NCBI GenBank assembly: GCA_020809705.1
Contig: CP085835.1
Coordinates: 1,550,001-1,614,000 of the forward strand
Source of the DNA: Calonectria ilicicola
Taxonomy: Eukaryota > Ascomycota > Sordariomycetes > Hypocreales > Nectriaceae
Direction: 5' to 3'
DNA length: 64,000 nt
A program made the translations under genes and the position numbers. Below, one piece after another: positions 12,412 through 26,919 of the stretch. Below the pieces are notes generated by a model. That model was not told the origin of the DNA. It ran no database searches and was given only the letters and a program-made list of their open reading frames with translations. Position 1 is the first letter of the stretch, and every line of letters begins with the position of its first letter.

Positions 12412-15400
12412 ATTATTTCCCTCTTTTTAATATTTGGTTCTTAAATATTTATTAATAATTTCTTTATTTTAAATAATTTTATATATTTATAATTATTATT
12501 ATATATTATTATTATTTATTATTTATTACTTATATAATATATATTATTTATTATTTATTATATATATAATATATATTTAGTAGGTAATTATTATAAGGAC
12601 CTTACTTTTAATAAAGTATATATTATAATATACTTATTATTCTTCTTATTTTACACTTATTTATAATTCTTCTATATAAATAATATTTCCTACCCTATTC
12701 ATTATACACACACATATTTTTATTTTTTACTATTACCTCACTCTTCTTTATAACTTACAATTTCCTCTACTTCCCACTCTTCCTCTTCTTCCTCTAACTT
12801 AGAAAAGGTAGCCATACCTTCACCATTTACTTACTAAAATTATAACTATAGCTTTAATAGTAAGATTAAGAATATATTATATATATATTAGTATTGCTCT
12901 GATAGATGTATTTTATATGTTTGTTTTCTTATTTTTTTTTAATTGTTATATTAATAAATTATAGTGCTAATTTCTTATTTTTAAAATAAAAATACTTAAT
13001 TAATAGTTTAATAATATTCTTTAGTTTATATTTTTTAGCCTAGTGGTATTAATTATAATATTTAGATTATACTTTTATAATAGATTATTAGTATTTTTAA
13101 GCTTATTTTTATATTTAATAAAAGATTATTAAATATTTATTAATTTTTTATATTTTAATTTTAATATATTTAAAAATATAAATTATTATTTTAGGATAGT
13201 ATTTATAAAATACTTATATTAAAGAAACTTTAATAATATTATATATATTATTATTATATATAAACTTTATTTTAGGTAATTAGGCTATTTATTAATTTAA
13301 TAAGCCTTCTATATATACTTAAAGATATTTTTCTAATATTTAATGAATTTATTTTATTTAATTATTTATTTATAAATAATATATAATAGATAATTAATAA
13401 GTAATTATTTATTTTTTTATAAGTTTAGTTTAGAATTTATTAATAATTAATTTATTTTTATTATTTATAATTTCTTTTAATATTTTAAATTTATATTTAA
13501 TATTTTTATAAAAGATTTATATAAATTAAATTATATTAAATATTTTTTTTATTAATAAAAAGATTATATATTTAATTATATAATATATAATAATTAAGAT
13601 TATATTATATTTTTTACTATTTACTTAAATATTACTTAATACTCTTATAATAAAATCTATATTAATCTAGAATTATTAATTTTTTTTATAAAAGAGAGTA
13701 TTTTATTTATTAAGATAATATTTTTTTTATTTATTAATTATTTTATAAGCTTTTTTATCTTTTATTAATAATATTAATTATTAACTTATAATTCTTTAAT
13801 TAAATTTTCTAATTTATATAAACATTATAATAAAAATATTATTTTATTTTATATAAATTCCTTTATAATAGAATATAGGATATATTAATTTAAATTAATA
13901 ATCTTAACTTTAAGTAAGTTCTTATAGCTCTTTATAATTACTTTTTAATAAGTATTCCTTAAATATTTATTAATATAATCTATTATTTCTTTAATTTATA
14001 TTATAATTATAAAGATATATATTATATATTATATTAGATTAGGAGATCCTAAGGCCTAATTTTAATCTAAAGGTAAGGAAATTTCTTTTAAATTAGCTTA
14101 AATAGCTTATATATATATCTAGGTACTTTTATACTTTTTTTAAAATTAGTAATTATTTATTATATATTTAATAATAATTTATTAATTAATACTAGTTTTT
14201 TTTATTAAAGTAAGTAATATATTATAATAGATTATTTTATTTAGTATATAATTAGGTTTTTTAAAGAGTTTATTAATAAGATTTATTTTCTTTAATTTAT
14301 ATTTAATATTAAAATTAAATAATATAAGTTTATATATTTAATAAATAAGCTTTTTTAAAGATTTTATATAAAGGTAGATACTACTTTTATTAAAGTAATA
14401 TAATTTATTAATAATATAAATTTATTAAATAATTTTAATAAATAATAATTTTAATATTTTAAGCTTTTTATAATAATTAAAAGTTCTTATTAGTTTATAA
14501 TTTAATATTATTTTATATTTATAAACTTTTATAATTAATAAGTAATTAATTATTATTAATTTACTTATAATTAGAATAATATATTTAAAATAATTTTAAT
14601 TAATATATTTATTTTTATATATATAAATAATTTAAGATTTTAGTATTAAAGAATAATTATTAAGTAGAAGATATATTAAAGCTTTTTTAATATTTTTTAT
14701 ACCTTTAAAAATTATATAAATTTTTTTATTTTATATTCTTTTTTATTATCTTTAAATAAGATTATAATAAGCTTTATAATTTTTAAGTATTTTAAAATAA
14801 ATTTTTTATAAAAATTATAAAAGTTTAAAAAGATTTATATTTTTTTAAAATTAATTAATATAAATTATTTAATAATTATTTAAACTTATATTAAATTTAT
14901 TTTAATTTTTTTTTATATAATAATATAATTTAAGAATTTAATCTTTTATTAATAAAAGATATATTTAAATAACTTAATATATAATTAGATTACTTATAGC
15001 CTTTATAAAATCTTTTTAATATTTTATATATATTAATCTTAATTTTAAAAGTAAATAATAATATTATTTAAATATATAATATAATATATATTTAATAATT
15101 TAATAAGTATTTAATAAATATATATTTAAAAAGTAATAAGTATATTAGTAAGCTTAAATAATATTATTATATATTAAAAATAATTATATTATATATAAAA
15201 AATAGTCTTTTAGTAATTAGTAGGTTTAATATTAATATAATAATATATATTTTAAAGATTTATTTTAATAATTTATTTTATTTTTATAAAATAATTTAAT
15301 AAATTACTAATTAATAGTAAAAAATAATAATCTTTAATTATTATTATATTTAACTTTTTATAATTAATATATAATTTTAAAATATAATTTTTTTTAAATA

Positions 15401-15848
15401 TAAAAAGAATTAATACTTTTATTTTATTAATTAAAGATTATATTTAATTATTTATTATATTTTTTATAATATAATTTTATAATATCTCTTATTATTCTCT
15501 ATTAATAAAATAAATTAATTTATATAGTGGCTTTTTCTTTTTTAAAGATTAATAATATATTCTACTTTTTTTAATATAAATAATTTCTTTATAACTTTCT
15601 TATTAAATATTTATATATTATTTTTTAATTTTATAAGTAATATAATTTCTTCTTTTTAAATTTTCTTATTAAAGGTAATTATTGATTATTTATTTAATAT
15701 AAGTATACTATAAATATATATTATTTAAGTTTATTTATTATTCTCTATTAACTCTTTTATAAAAAACTTTATATTTATAATAAAGATTAACTTATAATTC
15801 TACAAGCAGATCTTTATATTTATAATAATACCCTTTTTACTTATTAAC

Positions 15849-16022
15849 TATAAGGGTTATTGACCAAGGTGATTTTGAGAGTTATAGAATAGATTGTATT
15901 ATGATATATAGACTTCAACTTAGCAAGCGTTCCTCGATCGCTCGCCGAAATTCTCTAATAAATTAAGTGGGTTATATGCTATTTCTAGCCATAGTGGCGC
16001 TAGGATCCTAATTATCCTTATA
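15849..16022 (-). repeat. Solo LTR nested in copy B, target duplication TTAAC
   Basis: A single 174-bp LTR of the same Ty3/gypsy family interrupts copy B. The flanks are TTAAC at 15844-15848 and 16023-16027. Copy A has the uninterrupted site near 6215-6230. The CpG-rich core (15935-15948) is intact although the host copy around it is strongly degraded. It is the product of LTR-LTR recombination after insertion. Confidence 0.92.
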
Positions 16023-16092
16023 TTAACCTAATAAATAATAGAATATTACTAGCTTTATTAAATCTAATAGTTTTAATAAGTATTTATTAGAT

Positions 16093-16630
16093 TATAAGGA
16101 AATGCCTTATATATTAATATAAAATATAATTCCTATATAATATATAAGAATTAATTAATCTTTTAATCTATTAGATTAGATAATATATCTCTTATCTTTT
16201 TATAATTATTTTTATATATTATAGATCTTCTAGCTATATAAAGGCTATAGGTTTGAACCCTAGGTCTGTAATTATATTAGGCTTATATTGGGCTTATAAG
16301 GCTACTATGTATAGTTGCTACTATAGTTAGTCTTAGGGGTTAATATTAGTTATATTATTCCTAGGCACTTGATAGGGTCGGTCTAGTTCTCTAGAAGCTA
16401 AGGTATGCGAGGCTTGATAACTAATTATCTAAGGCTAATAGTATCTTTAAGTAAGATTATTAGGATTAATAGAGGAATAATATAGTTTAGGATATATTAT
16501 TAGAGAAAGGGGGATAATTATAAGAAAGTACCTTATATACTAATATAAGGTATAATTTCTATATAATATATAAGAATTGATTGATCTTTTGGTCTATTAG
16601 ATTAGATAATATACCTCTTATCTTCTTATA
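16093..16630 (+). mobile_element. Terminal-repeat miniature retrotransposon (TRIM-like), 538 bp
   Basis: Two 112-bp direct repeats (16093-16204 and 16519-16630) begin TATAAG and end CTTATA, the mutated form of TG...CA-type LTR ends. They enclose about 314 bp with no coding capacity. A purine run AGAGAAAGGGGGATAAT lies immediately upstream of the second repeat, as a polypurine tract should, giving plus orientation. Flanks are TAGAT (16088-16092) and TAAAT (16631-16635), a 5-bp target duplication differing by one transition. The interior keeps GC content and carries GGTTTGAACCC near 16,253, similar to a tRNA B box. The site is uninterrupted in copy A. An internal deletion derivative of a larger family is an alternative. 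Confidence 0.82.
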
Positions 16631-18422
16631 TAAATCTTTTTAAAAAATCTTTTAAAATTAATTAAAAAAAAGATTAATTAATAAACTTACCTTAGGGGCT
16701 TTTTAATCCTATTATAGCTTATAAAACTTAACACCTTTTAATTAATTATCTCTTTAAGCCCTAGCCTAATTATTAATTTTATATTAATAAGATTAACTTA
16801 TATACTTATATTTATATTTACTTTAATTATTTTTTTATTAAATATTTAAAAAATAATTATTTTACTTTTAATAATATTTTTTATAAAAACTATTTTTAAT
16901 TTTAATATTAAAATATTAAACTTAATCTTTATATTTTCTTATTTCCTAAAAAATCTAATTTTTTAATTTTAATATTAATAATTTATATTTATACTTTTAA
17001 TTATATTAGCTTAATTAAAGATTATTTTATATTCTATTAAAATTAATTATATTTAAAATTAAAATAATTTTATTTATTATTATTAAAGTATTATATAATA
17101 AAATAATTTCTTATTAAACTTTTTTTAAATATTTATTATTAATAAATATTTAAAATAAAGAAGTTTTAAAATCTTTTATTTTAAAATCTTCCTTTAAATC
17201 TTTAATTTTATATATATTTATTTTTTAAATATTTATAATATTAATTTAAAGATTAGAATTTTTTTATATTTTTTTAAATTATCTTTAGATATAATTTTTT
17301 ATTTTAATTATTTCTTGATTATTTGGTGTTATTATATATATAAGGTTATAATTATTTTATCTTATAGGCTACTTTCTTGACTTTCTATAATAAGATCTAT
17401 AGCTATTTTATTTTCTTTTTAGATCCTTATTTAGCTTATAATAATACTAGTAGGCTAAGTTAGGTCTATCTTTTAAGTCTTAAGTGCCTAAAGATATATA
17501 AATAATACTTTATATATTAAAATAATTTATTAATAATTATTTATTACCTTATTATAGATTTAAAAGATTATTTTTTAATTATATTTTTTAAGATTTTAAA
17601 TTAATATACTTTTTATAAATAAAGTTTAAAAAATCTTATTAAGAAGGATTATTAAAATTTATAATATAATTTTTTTATTAAATTTATAAATAATAAAAAA
17701 ATCTAATTATAATTTATTTAATCTTTTATAAATTTAAATAATTTTTTTATAAATTATTTTTTAATTTTATTATATATATTTAATTATTAACTTATATATT
17801 AATTATATTATTTTAAAAAATAATATAATTATAAATTAATAATTTATTTTAATTTTTTCTTAATATATAATATAATTAATTTATTATTTTTTATAATATT
17901 TTTATTTAAATTATTTATTATTAAATTATAATTTATAATAAAATTTAAAATCTTTTTCTTTTATTATATATTCTTTATATAAAGTAAATAATAAATAGTT
18001 ATTATATTTTATAAATCTATATAATATATTTACTCTTTTTAAACTTTCTTACTCTAATCTTTTTATTAAAAAAAACTTAAAATTATAAAATTTATACTTT
18101 AAATTTAAAATATAATTATTTAATATATACTTATATTATTACTTACTTAATTCTTTAAGCTTTTATTTTATATTTAAATTTAATACTTTTATTTATTATT
18201 TATTTTATACTTATTTATTAATAAAAATTAAAAATTTAATTATTAAAATTAATTAATCTTCTATAATACTTAAATATTTTAATAAAATATAAATTCTTTA
18301 AAATAATTTAAATATTATATTTATATATAATATATTTAAAAAGTATTTATTATAATTATTTATAATTTATATACTTATAATAATTATATTAATTATTTAA
18401 AAAAATATAAAAGTTAAAAAAT

Positions 18423-18596
18423 TATAAGGATTATTAATTAAGATAATTTTAAAAATTATAAAATAGATTATATTATAGTATATAGATTTTAATTTAATAA
18501 GTATTTCTTGATTGCTTATTGAAATTCTTTAATAGATTAAGTGGGTTATATGCTACTTCTAGCTATAGTGGTGCTGGGATCTTAATTATTCTTACA
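18423..18596 (-). repeat. 5' LTR of copy B (174 bp)
   Basis: Starts TATAAGG and ends TTCTTACA. It is intermediate in decay: the core reads TGATTGCTTATTGA at 18509-18522. Confidence 0.9.
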
Positions 18597-21500
18597 ATTA
18601 TATTCTAAAAAAAATAATAATATTACTTTAACTTTAATAATCTATATATTTATATAATAATTAAATTTTAATTTATAATCTAACTAGATATTTAACTAGT
18701 AAAATACCTTATTAATTATTTTTAGTATATTTTTATAAAATATTAATAAATTAATATTATTATTTTATTTATAATTAAAATATATGATCTTTATTATATT
18801 TAAATTAAAAATAATTTTATTATTTTGATTTTACTTAATAAATTTATTTAAATTATATATAGTATTTTAGATTATTTAATATAAATTATTATTAATTTAA
18901 AGAATTATTATATTATTTATATATTTACTATATTTAATAATATTAAAATAAATTTATTTTAATTTTTAAAAAAATTTAATTATTTTAGCTTATAAATTAG
19001 CTTTATATATAATAAGAAAAGAATTAATAATATAAAGGATCCTTATAAAAGTTTATACTTAAATAATTTAATTTTAATTATTATATTTTAAATTTTAATT
19101 TTTATTATTTTATTTATTATAAAAGAGGTAATTTATAATATAATCTAAATTAACTATCTTTATAAATAAAGTTTATATATAAGTTTATTTTTTAATATTA
19201 TATTAAATATACTTTGAATATTAATTATAATAAGTATAATTATTTATTTATTTTTTAGAACTTATTTAATATTATATATAAAGGTTATTATAAGATTTAT
19301 TATTAATCTTTTAGGTAGTATATTAAATTATTATAAATATAAGATTTATTTTATAATTATTATATATATAAAGTAATATTTAATTAATCTTTTTAATCTC
19401 TTTTTTATATAAAAAATTAAAAATATTAATCTTTATAATTTTAATAAAAATATATTTCTTTTATTAAATTTAAAGATTATTATTATTTTTATTATTTTAA
19501 ATATTAAGAAATAATATTTAATTTAAAGATAGCTATTATATAACTATTTTATAAATTTTTTAAGAATTTTTTATATTATTTTTAGAAAATTTATAATTAT
19601 ATTATTTATACTTAAGGCTATATTTTTAATATAAATTAAAGTATTTTTAACTTTAAAACTAATTATTATTATTTTAAATAAAATAAAGTACAATTATAAT
19701 TATAAAAATTAATTTATAAATTAAAAATATTATTAAAATTAACTCTCTTTTTAAATAATATTAATTATAATACTTTTATTTAATTATTATTTATAATATA
19801 AACTTTATTATTTATTTATAAAAGTAATAATTTAAATTATAATAAAACTCTTAATTATTTTATAATTCTAAATATATTATTATTAATTTTAAGATCTTTT
19901 ATAATTTTAATTTAATAATTATTTTTAATTTTTTTTTATTTTTTTTTATTTATTTTTTAAACTTTTTCTTTATTTTTTTAATAAAATTATAATTATTAAT
20001 ATATTTAATTATTAAGTAAAACTTATAGGCTTTAATATAATTCTTTATTTACTAAAGTATAGGTTTATTATATATATTAATTAGCTTCCTTATTATCTTA
20101 ATATTAATTTTTAATAAATTAATAAAACTTTAAATAAAATAATTTAGTCTTTTTATATTTAATATATCTTATATAAAAAAACTCTTTTTTACTTTAATAA
20201 AATTAATAAATCTTTTAAATTTTTCTTTTTTTATTATTATATATTTCTTAGATTTTAATTTTAATATGATTAAAAAAAGATTTTAATATATAATATAAAA
20301 TAATTTAATATAATATTTAAATATTATTTAATTATAGTTTTTATAAAAAAAATTTAAAAATATAAAATTAAGTATATTCTTATATTTATATATTAATTTA
20401 TTTAAAAACTTATTAAAAAAATTATCTTCTATTTAATTTATAAATTTCTCTTTTTCTTATTTTTATTCTTTTATTTATTAAATTAAATAAAATATATTAA
20501 AGTCCTTTATTATAATATACTTATTTAATATTAATTATTTAAAAAAAATTTAAATATATTATTATTTAATTTATAATATATATTTATAATTATTCTATTA
20601 TTAAAATTAATCTAAATAATCTTTTATATTTTATATAATTATAATTAATAATAAATATAAGCTAATTTTTTTTAATATAAATTATTATTTTTATTTACTT
20701 TTATTTTACTTATTTATCTTTTTTTAAAAAAGAAAATTAAATATAAAAACTCTTATAATAATAAAACTTTAAATATAAAATTTATAAAAGGCTAGATATT
20801 AAAGGAAACTAAGGATTTAAAAGCTAAGGAGAATTTAATTATTAATTATAAGTTTTTTTAATTAAAAAGTTTTTTATTTATTTATTATATTTTATATTTT
20901 TTAATTTTTATAAATCTTTTAGGTTTTCTATTTTTATTATATAAAGATTTTATTAAATAATTAATAAAATTAATTTTATAAACATTATTATTATTAATAT
21001 ATTAAGGAAATATTTAGTAAGAATTATTAATATTTATATATATTATTTAATTATATTACTTTAATATACTTTTATCTTACTTATTCTATTAGATTTAGTA
21101 AGTAAAAGGTAGATAGTTTTATTCTAATTTATAGATTAAATTTATAATTAGTAAAGAAAGGTAATATCCCTATTATCTTATTTACGTAATTATTTATAGT
21201 AAATTTAATTAAAGGAAGCTAGTTAATTTAATTATTTTAAATAAAGTTAATAAATATATAAAAATAAATATTAACCTTTTATTTAATATTATAAAATTAA
21301 ATATATTATATAATTTATGAACATTTTAAATAAAATATTCTATTAATTTCTTTATATTTAATATAAAAATAAGTATTAAATATTATATTTTTATTAATTT
21401 ATTTATTATTATTAGAATATATTAATAGGCTTTATTATTTTAAATATACTTTAATAACTTAATAATATAATCTATAGATATATTTACTTATATATGAAGT

Positions 21501-22869
21501 AATATATTTAATAATTTAATAAAATCTAATAATATACTATATAATATTTTTATTTAATTATAAAATAAATTTTTTTATAAACTTTATAATAAAGTATAAT
21601 ATCTTAAACTATTAATAATTATAATTTATAAAATTAATTATTTTAATATAGCCTAAATAACTTATTAAGCTTGATATATATATTTTATATATTATAATAT
21701 AATAAAAATTAAAATAGTTTAATATAAAGATATAATTATAAAAGTAAATTAAGCCTTTAATAATCTTATATTTTATTTTATTATATTTTAAATTATTTTA
21801 TAATTATTTTTATTATTTTTATATTATTTAATTTTATAATATTTTTATTATTTTTATTCTTAATTTATTATAATTATATTCTTTATATATAAAATTAATT
21901 AAAATAATTTAATTAATATTAATTATTATAAATATAAGGTATTCTTTATTATTATTATTATTATTTTATTTATTTAAATAATTCTTTTATTATTATAAGA
22001 TTTAGTTTTTTTTAAAGAAAGATTATATATTTTTAGTCTTAGATATATTTATTATTACTATTTATAGATTTTATTTTTAGGAGTTAGCTAAGGGTATTTA
22101 CAAGTATTATCTTTTTTTTAATTAATATATTATTTAGAAATTAAATTATATTAAAAACTTAAATTATTTAATTATTTTTAATTAAATTATTTTATTATTA
22201 TAAAGATTTAAAAATTCTTATAATTTATAATAATCTTAAAAATTATTAATAAGCTTATTAATTTTAATTATTATTTTTTTAGTACTTTAATAATAGTTAG
22301 GAGTTCTTTATTATAGATTTTATTATTATATTTTATTATATTATATTTTAAAAAGAAGAATATAATAAAATAAAGCCTTTTATTTTTATTATATTATAAT
22401 AATATATCTTTTAATATTTAATTTAATATATTTATTTTTATTATTATATATTTTTTATAATTATAATAGATAAATATAGATATTTATATAAATTCCTTTT
22501 TTAATTATTTAAAGTATTTTATTTAAATATTAATTTATTTTTATTTCTTTCTTTTTTTAATAATTATATTATTAATTAAATAATTAAAGAATAACTTTAA
22601 ATAAATCTTTAATAAAAGTTTATAAATCTAAAGAATTATTATAATTACTTAATTAATAAAAATATTTATTAATTAATAATAACTTTAACCTTTTTTAAGT
22701 TTATAATAAGGTTATTAGTAGATATAATAAAGCTAAGGTATTTTATTTTTATTATATAGAACTTAGATTTTTTAATATTAATTTATAAGCTTATTTCTTC
22801 TAATCTTTTAATTATTTTATATATATACTTTATATATTTAGCTCTTATTTTATTATAAATAAATATATT
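18597..22869. other. AT-rich degraded repeats, nothing resolvable
   Basis: The sequence is almost entirely A and T with stops in all frames. I see no LTR pair, inverted repeat end, RNA gene or surviving motif. It is presumably mutated transposon sequence. Confidence 0.6.
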
Positions 22870-24880
22870 ATTTAAATAAATTATATAATATTTATTAAAT
22901 ATATTATAAAAAATATAATTAATATAATTTTAAAATATTATTAATATATTATATAAGTTAAATAATATTATTAATATTTTATAAAAATCAAATTAAATAA
23001 TAAATATTATTATTTATTTATATCCTTTTATAATTTAGATTTAATTAAATATAATAATAATATTAAATTTAATATAAAATCTTATATTATAAATAAAATT
23101 AAGTATTTTATAAATTAAAAATAATAAGTATTTATTTTTAATAATAATTATATTAAATTCTTAATAATCTTAATAAATAATAATAATTCTTTAATAAAAT
23201 CTTTTATAAATATCTTATTTATTTATTTTTTAATATATTTAAATTTATTTAATAAAAATAATTAATTTTTTTAATATAATATCTCTTTTTTAAAAATAAG
23301 TTTAATTTTATAATCCTAAGATTTATATAGTAGGAAGGTATTTATATTTTATTTTAGAAAATATTTTAAAAGATAATAGAACTTTTATAATAATCTTTTT
23401 TTAATTTCTTTAATTATAAAATTTATTTTAATATTAAGAAATTTATTTATATTAATTTAAATAATCTTTTAATATAATATTTTAGATTTTATAATCTTTT
23501 TTAAATTTATTTATAAAAAATTATAAAAATATATATTAAAGATTTTATATACTTTTTTTATTATATGATTATTTATTATAATTTATTAAAAGGATTTTTT
23601 TTATAATTATAAAATCTTTAATAAGCTTTATAAGAGTTTATTAAATATCTATTTAATTTCTTTTTTTTAGTTAATTAATATAATTTTAATAAATAAATAA
23701 TTATTATTTTTATTTTTTTTTATTTATAAAATTATATAAAATTATTTATTTTAATAATTTAAATATTATATAAATTTAATATAAGTATTTAATTTAATTT
23801 ATTTTTTAATCTTTTTATTTATAATTATTATTTATTTAATTTTAAATAGTATAAGCTTATAAGAAATTAGGTTAATAATGAATATTTTTAGGCCTTTTAT
23901 TTTAATCTTTAATTACTTTAATCTTTATTAAATCTATTAATTAATCTTTAATAAAAAATCTAGTTAATTTTATAAAAGTCTTATCTTTATTATTATTTTT
24001 AATAAAAACTATTTAATAATTATAACTTTAAATATATATTATAATATCTAAAGGTATATTATAACTAGTTTCTAGTATTTCTTAAAGTAAATACTTATAT
24101 AAATAATATCTAGATTTAAAAGTAAGTTATCTTTATAATTAATTATAATCTAGATCATAATAATTTAGTTATAATAAATCAAGAATAATTAGATTGCTTT
24201 TTTCTAGATTTATAATAAATATAAATAAGATTTTTATATAGTTTTTAATATATAATTAAATAATAAAATAATATAAAATTATAAACTAGATTATACTATT
24301 AATAAGATAGATATATTTTAATTTTTTTAATAATTTAATAATTAAATTATATTTTTAAATTACTTTTTTCTTATTAATAAATATAAGTATAATTAAATTA
24401 TTATTAATCAAATTATTAATTTTAAAAAGAGTAAATAATATTAGATTATATAGATTAAAGAGATAGGTTTTAATAAGAAAAAAGTTTATTATATTAAATA
24501 ATAAATAAAATTTACGTAAAATATCACTTAATAATATAGTTTTAATTAATTTATTTTTATTTTTATATAATATTAATCTTTAGTTATAACTTAGATTAAG
24601 GGTAGGTCTTTTAATTAGTATTTTTATATTTTAATTAATTAAATTAGCTTATTATTTATAATATTAGATATTTTTAAGATTATTTCTTTAATTATATATC
24701 TTTATTATATTAAGTATACTTATTATAAAGATTATAATAAAGATTATAATTAAGGTATTATTTATTAATTTTTTTATTAATTTTTATTATAAGTTAATTA
24801 TAGTTATATATAATTATTATTATAATTTTAAGTAAAAGTTTTTTAATTATATATTTTGAAGATATAGTTATAATTATATT
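22870..24880 (+). repeat. Repeat family H, copy 1 (inverted relative to 33270-34750)
   Basis: Two well-separated test segments align to the reverse complement of 33270-34750: about 24,705-24,850 with 33,280-33,430, and about 22,885-23,130 with 34,480-34,730. The differences are mostly transitions. Copy 1 is about 0.5 kb longer, so an indel separates the copies. No coding frame survives. A transposon is likely, but the class is unknown and the ends are approximate. Confidence 0.6.
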
Positions 24881-25734
24881 TATAGCTTTAGCCTTAATAA
24901 TAGATCTAATTAATATAATTTTAATTTATTAATCATAAAAGTATAAGGATAAAATTATTTAATGTAATAATTAGTAATGTAATAATATAGTCAAATTTAT
25001 TATATATAATATATAAATTAAAATTAAATCTTTATTCTTATTTCTAATTAATAATATAAATATAATTAAGATTTATTAGTTTATTATTCTTTTTATTTAT
25101 TAGTTAATTTATCTTAAAGTATATAAAATATATATTCTAATTATTAAGTTTATTAATATATTTCTTTTACTATAGGTTTTTTATAATTTTATTTATTATT
25201 TTATTTTATAATTTATAATTATTAATTATTAAAAATTTAATTTAAAAATTAATAATTCCTATAATTTCTTTATTAATATATTTTTATAAATAATTAATTT
25301 TAATAATAATATTAATTTATATAATAATTATTATTTATAGATTTTAGTTTTTTTCTTATATTTATATAAAATTATTATATTAAGCTAAAAATCTAATTTT
25401 AATATTTATAAATAATACCTAAAGTATTATATAATTTATTATATAATAAATATTATTACTTAATAATATTAAAAAATATTTTAATAAAAATAATAAAATA
25501 TTTTTATTAATAAATATATAATCTTTTATTATCTTTACTATAATTAACTAATTTATATATAAAATATTTTTAATAATACTTAAATTAATTATTACTTATA
25601 TTTAAAATAATCTAATATTATCTTATTTATAAGATTAAAGGATTTTTAATTAGATTTTATAAAGGTCTTTATTATTACTAGATTGTAGTAATATAATTTA
25701 GGCTTTTTTAGCTTATTAGTATCTTCTATTTTAG

Positions 25735-25935
25735 ATAATCATAATAGGGCGCAATTAATAATCGCATAAACTATTACAAGACAAGAAGACTAGAAGTAGG
25801 CATAATAACTATATTATGTAATAAAAAGAGCAGAAGGCTCTTACTATGGTCGGCTAATATTAATATTGTATATATATATGGTATATATATGACTTTATAC
25901 ATGATTGCTTGTGTGACCTATGATAAATATTTAGT
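25735..25935. other. GC-retaining island of unknown origin
   Basis: Within degraded sequence this 200-bp stretch keeps ordinary composition, including a small hairpin AAGAGCAGAAGGCTCTT near 25,828-25,844 and alternating TATATATGG/GGTATATATA motifs. No second copy was found in the window. It could be a fragment of an LTR or a late insertion. Confidence 0.4.
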
Positions 25936-26919
25936 GAAAATATAATTATTAAATAAAAAACCTATATAATATCTTATTATAATTATAAAAATTAAAAGCT
26001 TTTAAATTAAATAAATTAAAAAATAATTATTCTTAATAATAATTTATTTATTATAATAAATAATATAAAGTATTACTCTTATTATATATTAATTTAATAC
26101 TTAAAATAGAATCTAACTAAATTGTTTAAATACTATTTTATCCTAATAAATTATTTATATAAAGTAATTAATGATTATATTATTTAAAATATAATAATTT
26201 TTAATATCAATTCCTTTTAATAATATTACTCTTTTTAAAGAAAAATTAATAATTAAATAATATTAAAAAGCTTTATTAATAATTATATTAAAATAAAATA
26301 AATCTTTTACTTTTTTTAATAAATAAATATATTATTTTTAATAAAATTATTAAAATTATTTATATTTTTAATTTTATTAAATAATCTTTTTATCTTTAAA
26401 GCATTTTAAAATAAATAATAAAAAATTATTTATAAAATAATTATAACTATATCTAATCTAGTAAATATATTTATAATTATAAAAGGTAGTATACAATCTT
26501 TATAAATATATTTTAAATTCTTAGCCTTAGTCTTCTTAAACCTTATTAAAAGGTGAGTATCTTTTATTATTAAATTATATTACTAACACTTTCTTTTATA
26601 ATTGTATTCCTTAAGATTTAATATATAAATAGATCTATTTGCTATATCTTGTATTTTTAAAGAATTAATTTAATTTTATTTATTAAATATAAAATATTTA
26701 ATATAATTTATAATTAAAATTCTTTAAAATGTTTTTTATTAACTTTATTAAGTTAAATATTATTAATTTAAATTCTTTAATAAATATATTAAATTATAAA
26801 TTTAATTTTAAAAGAGCAATTATTTTTATAAATGATATATTATTTAATAGATCTTAACTATATAAAAGGTTTTTTTTAATATATATTTAAAAAAGATTTA
26901 TTTAAGTATATATTACTAT

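Larger units (their letters stand above)
12238..18596 (-). mobile_element. Ty3/gypsy LTR retrotransposon, copy B, with nested insertions
   Basis: This is the second copy of the family at 497-8245, colinear with it over most of its length. The 174-bp LTRs are at 12238-12411 and 18423-18596, with a perfect 5-bp duplication ATTAT (12233-12237 and 18597-18601). On the minus strand a purine-rich tract (AAAAAGAGGGAAATAAT) adjoins the 12238 LTR, marking it as the 3' LTR. The reverse transcriptase box is recognisable at 15048-15074. Relative to copy A it lacks the insertion at 1019-2877 and has a deletion of roughly 270 bp near 13,670. It contains a solo LTR (15849-16022) and a miniature LTR element (16093-16630). 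Confidence 0.9.
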
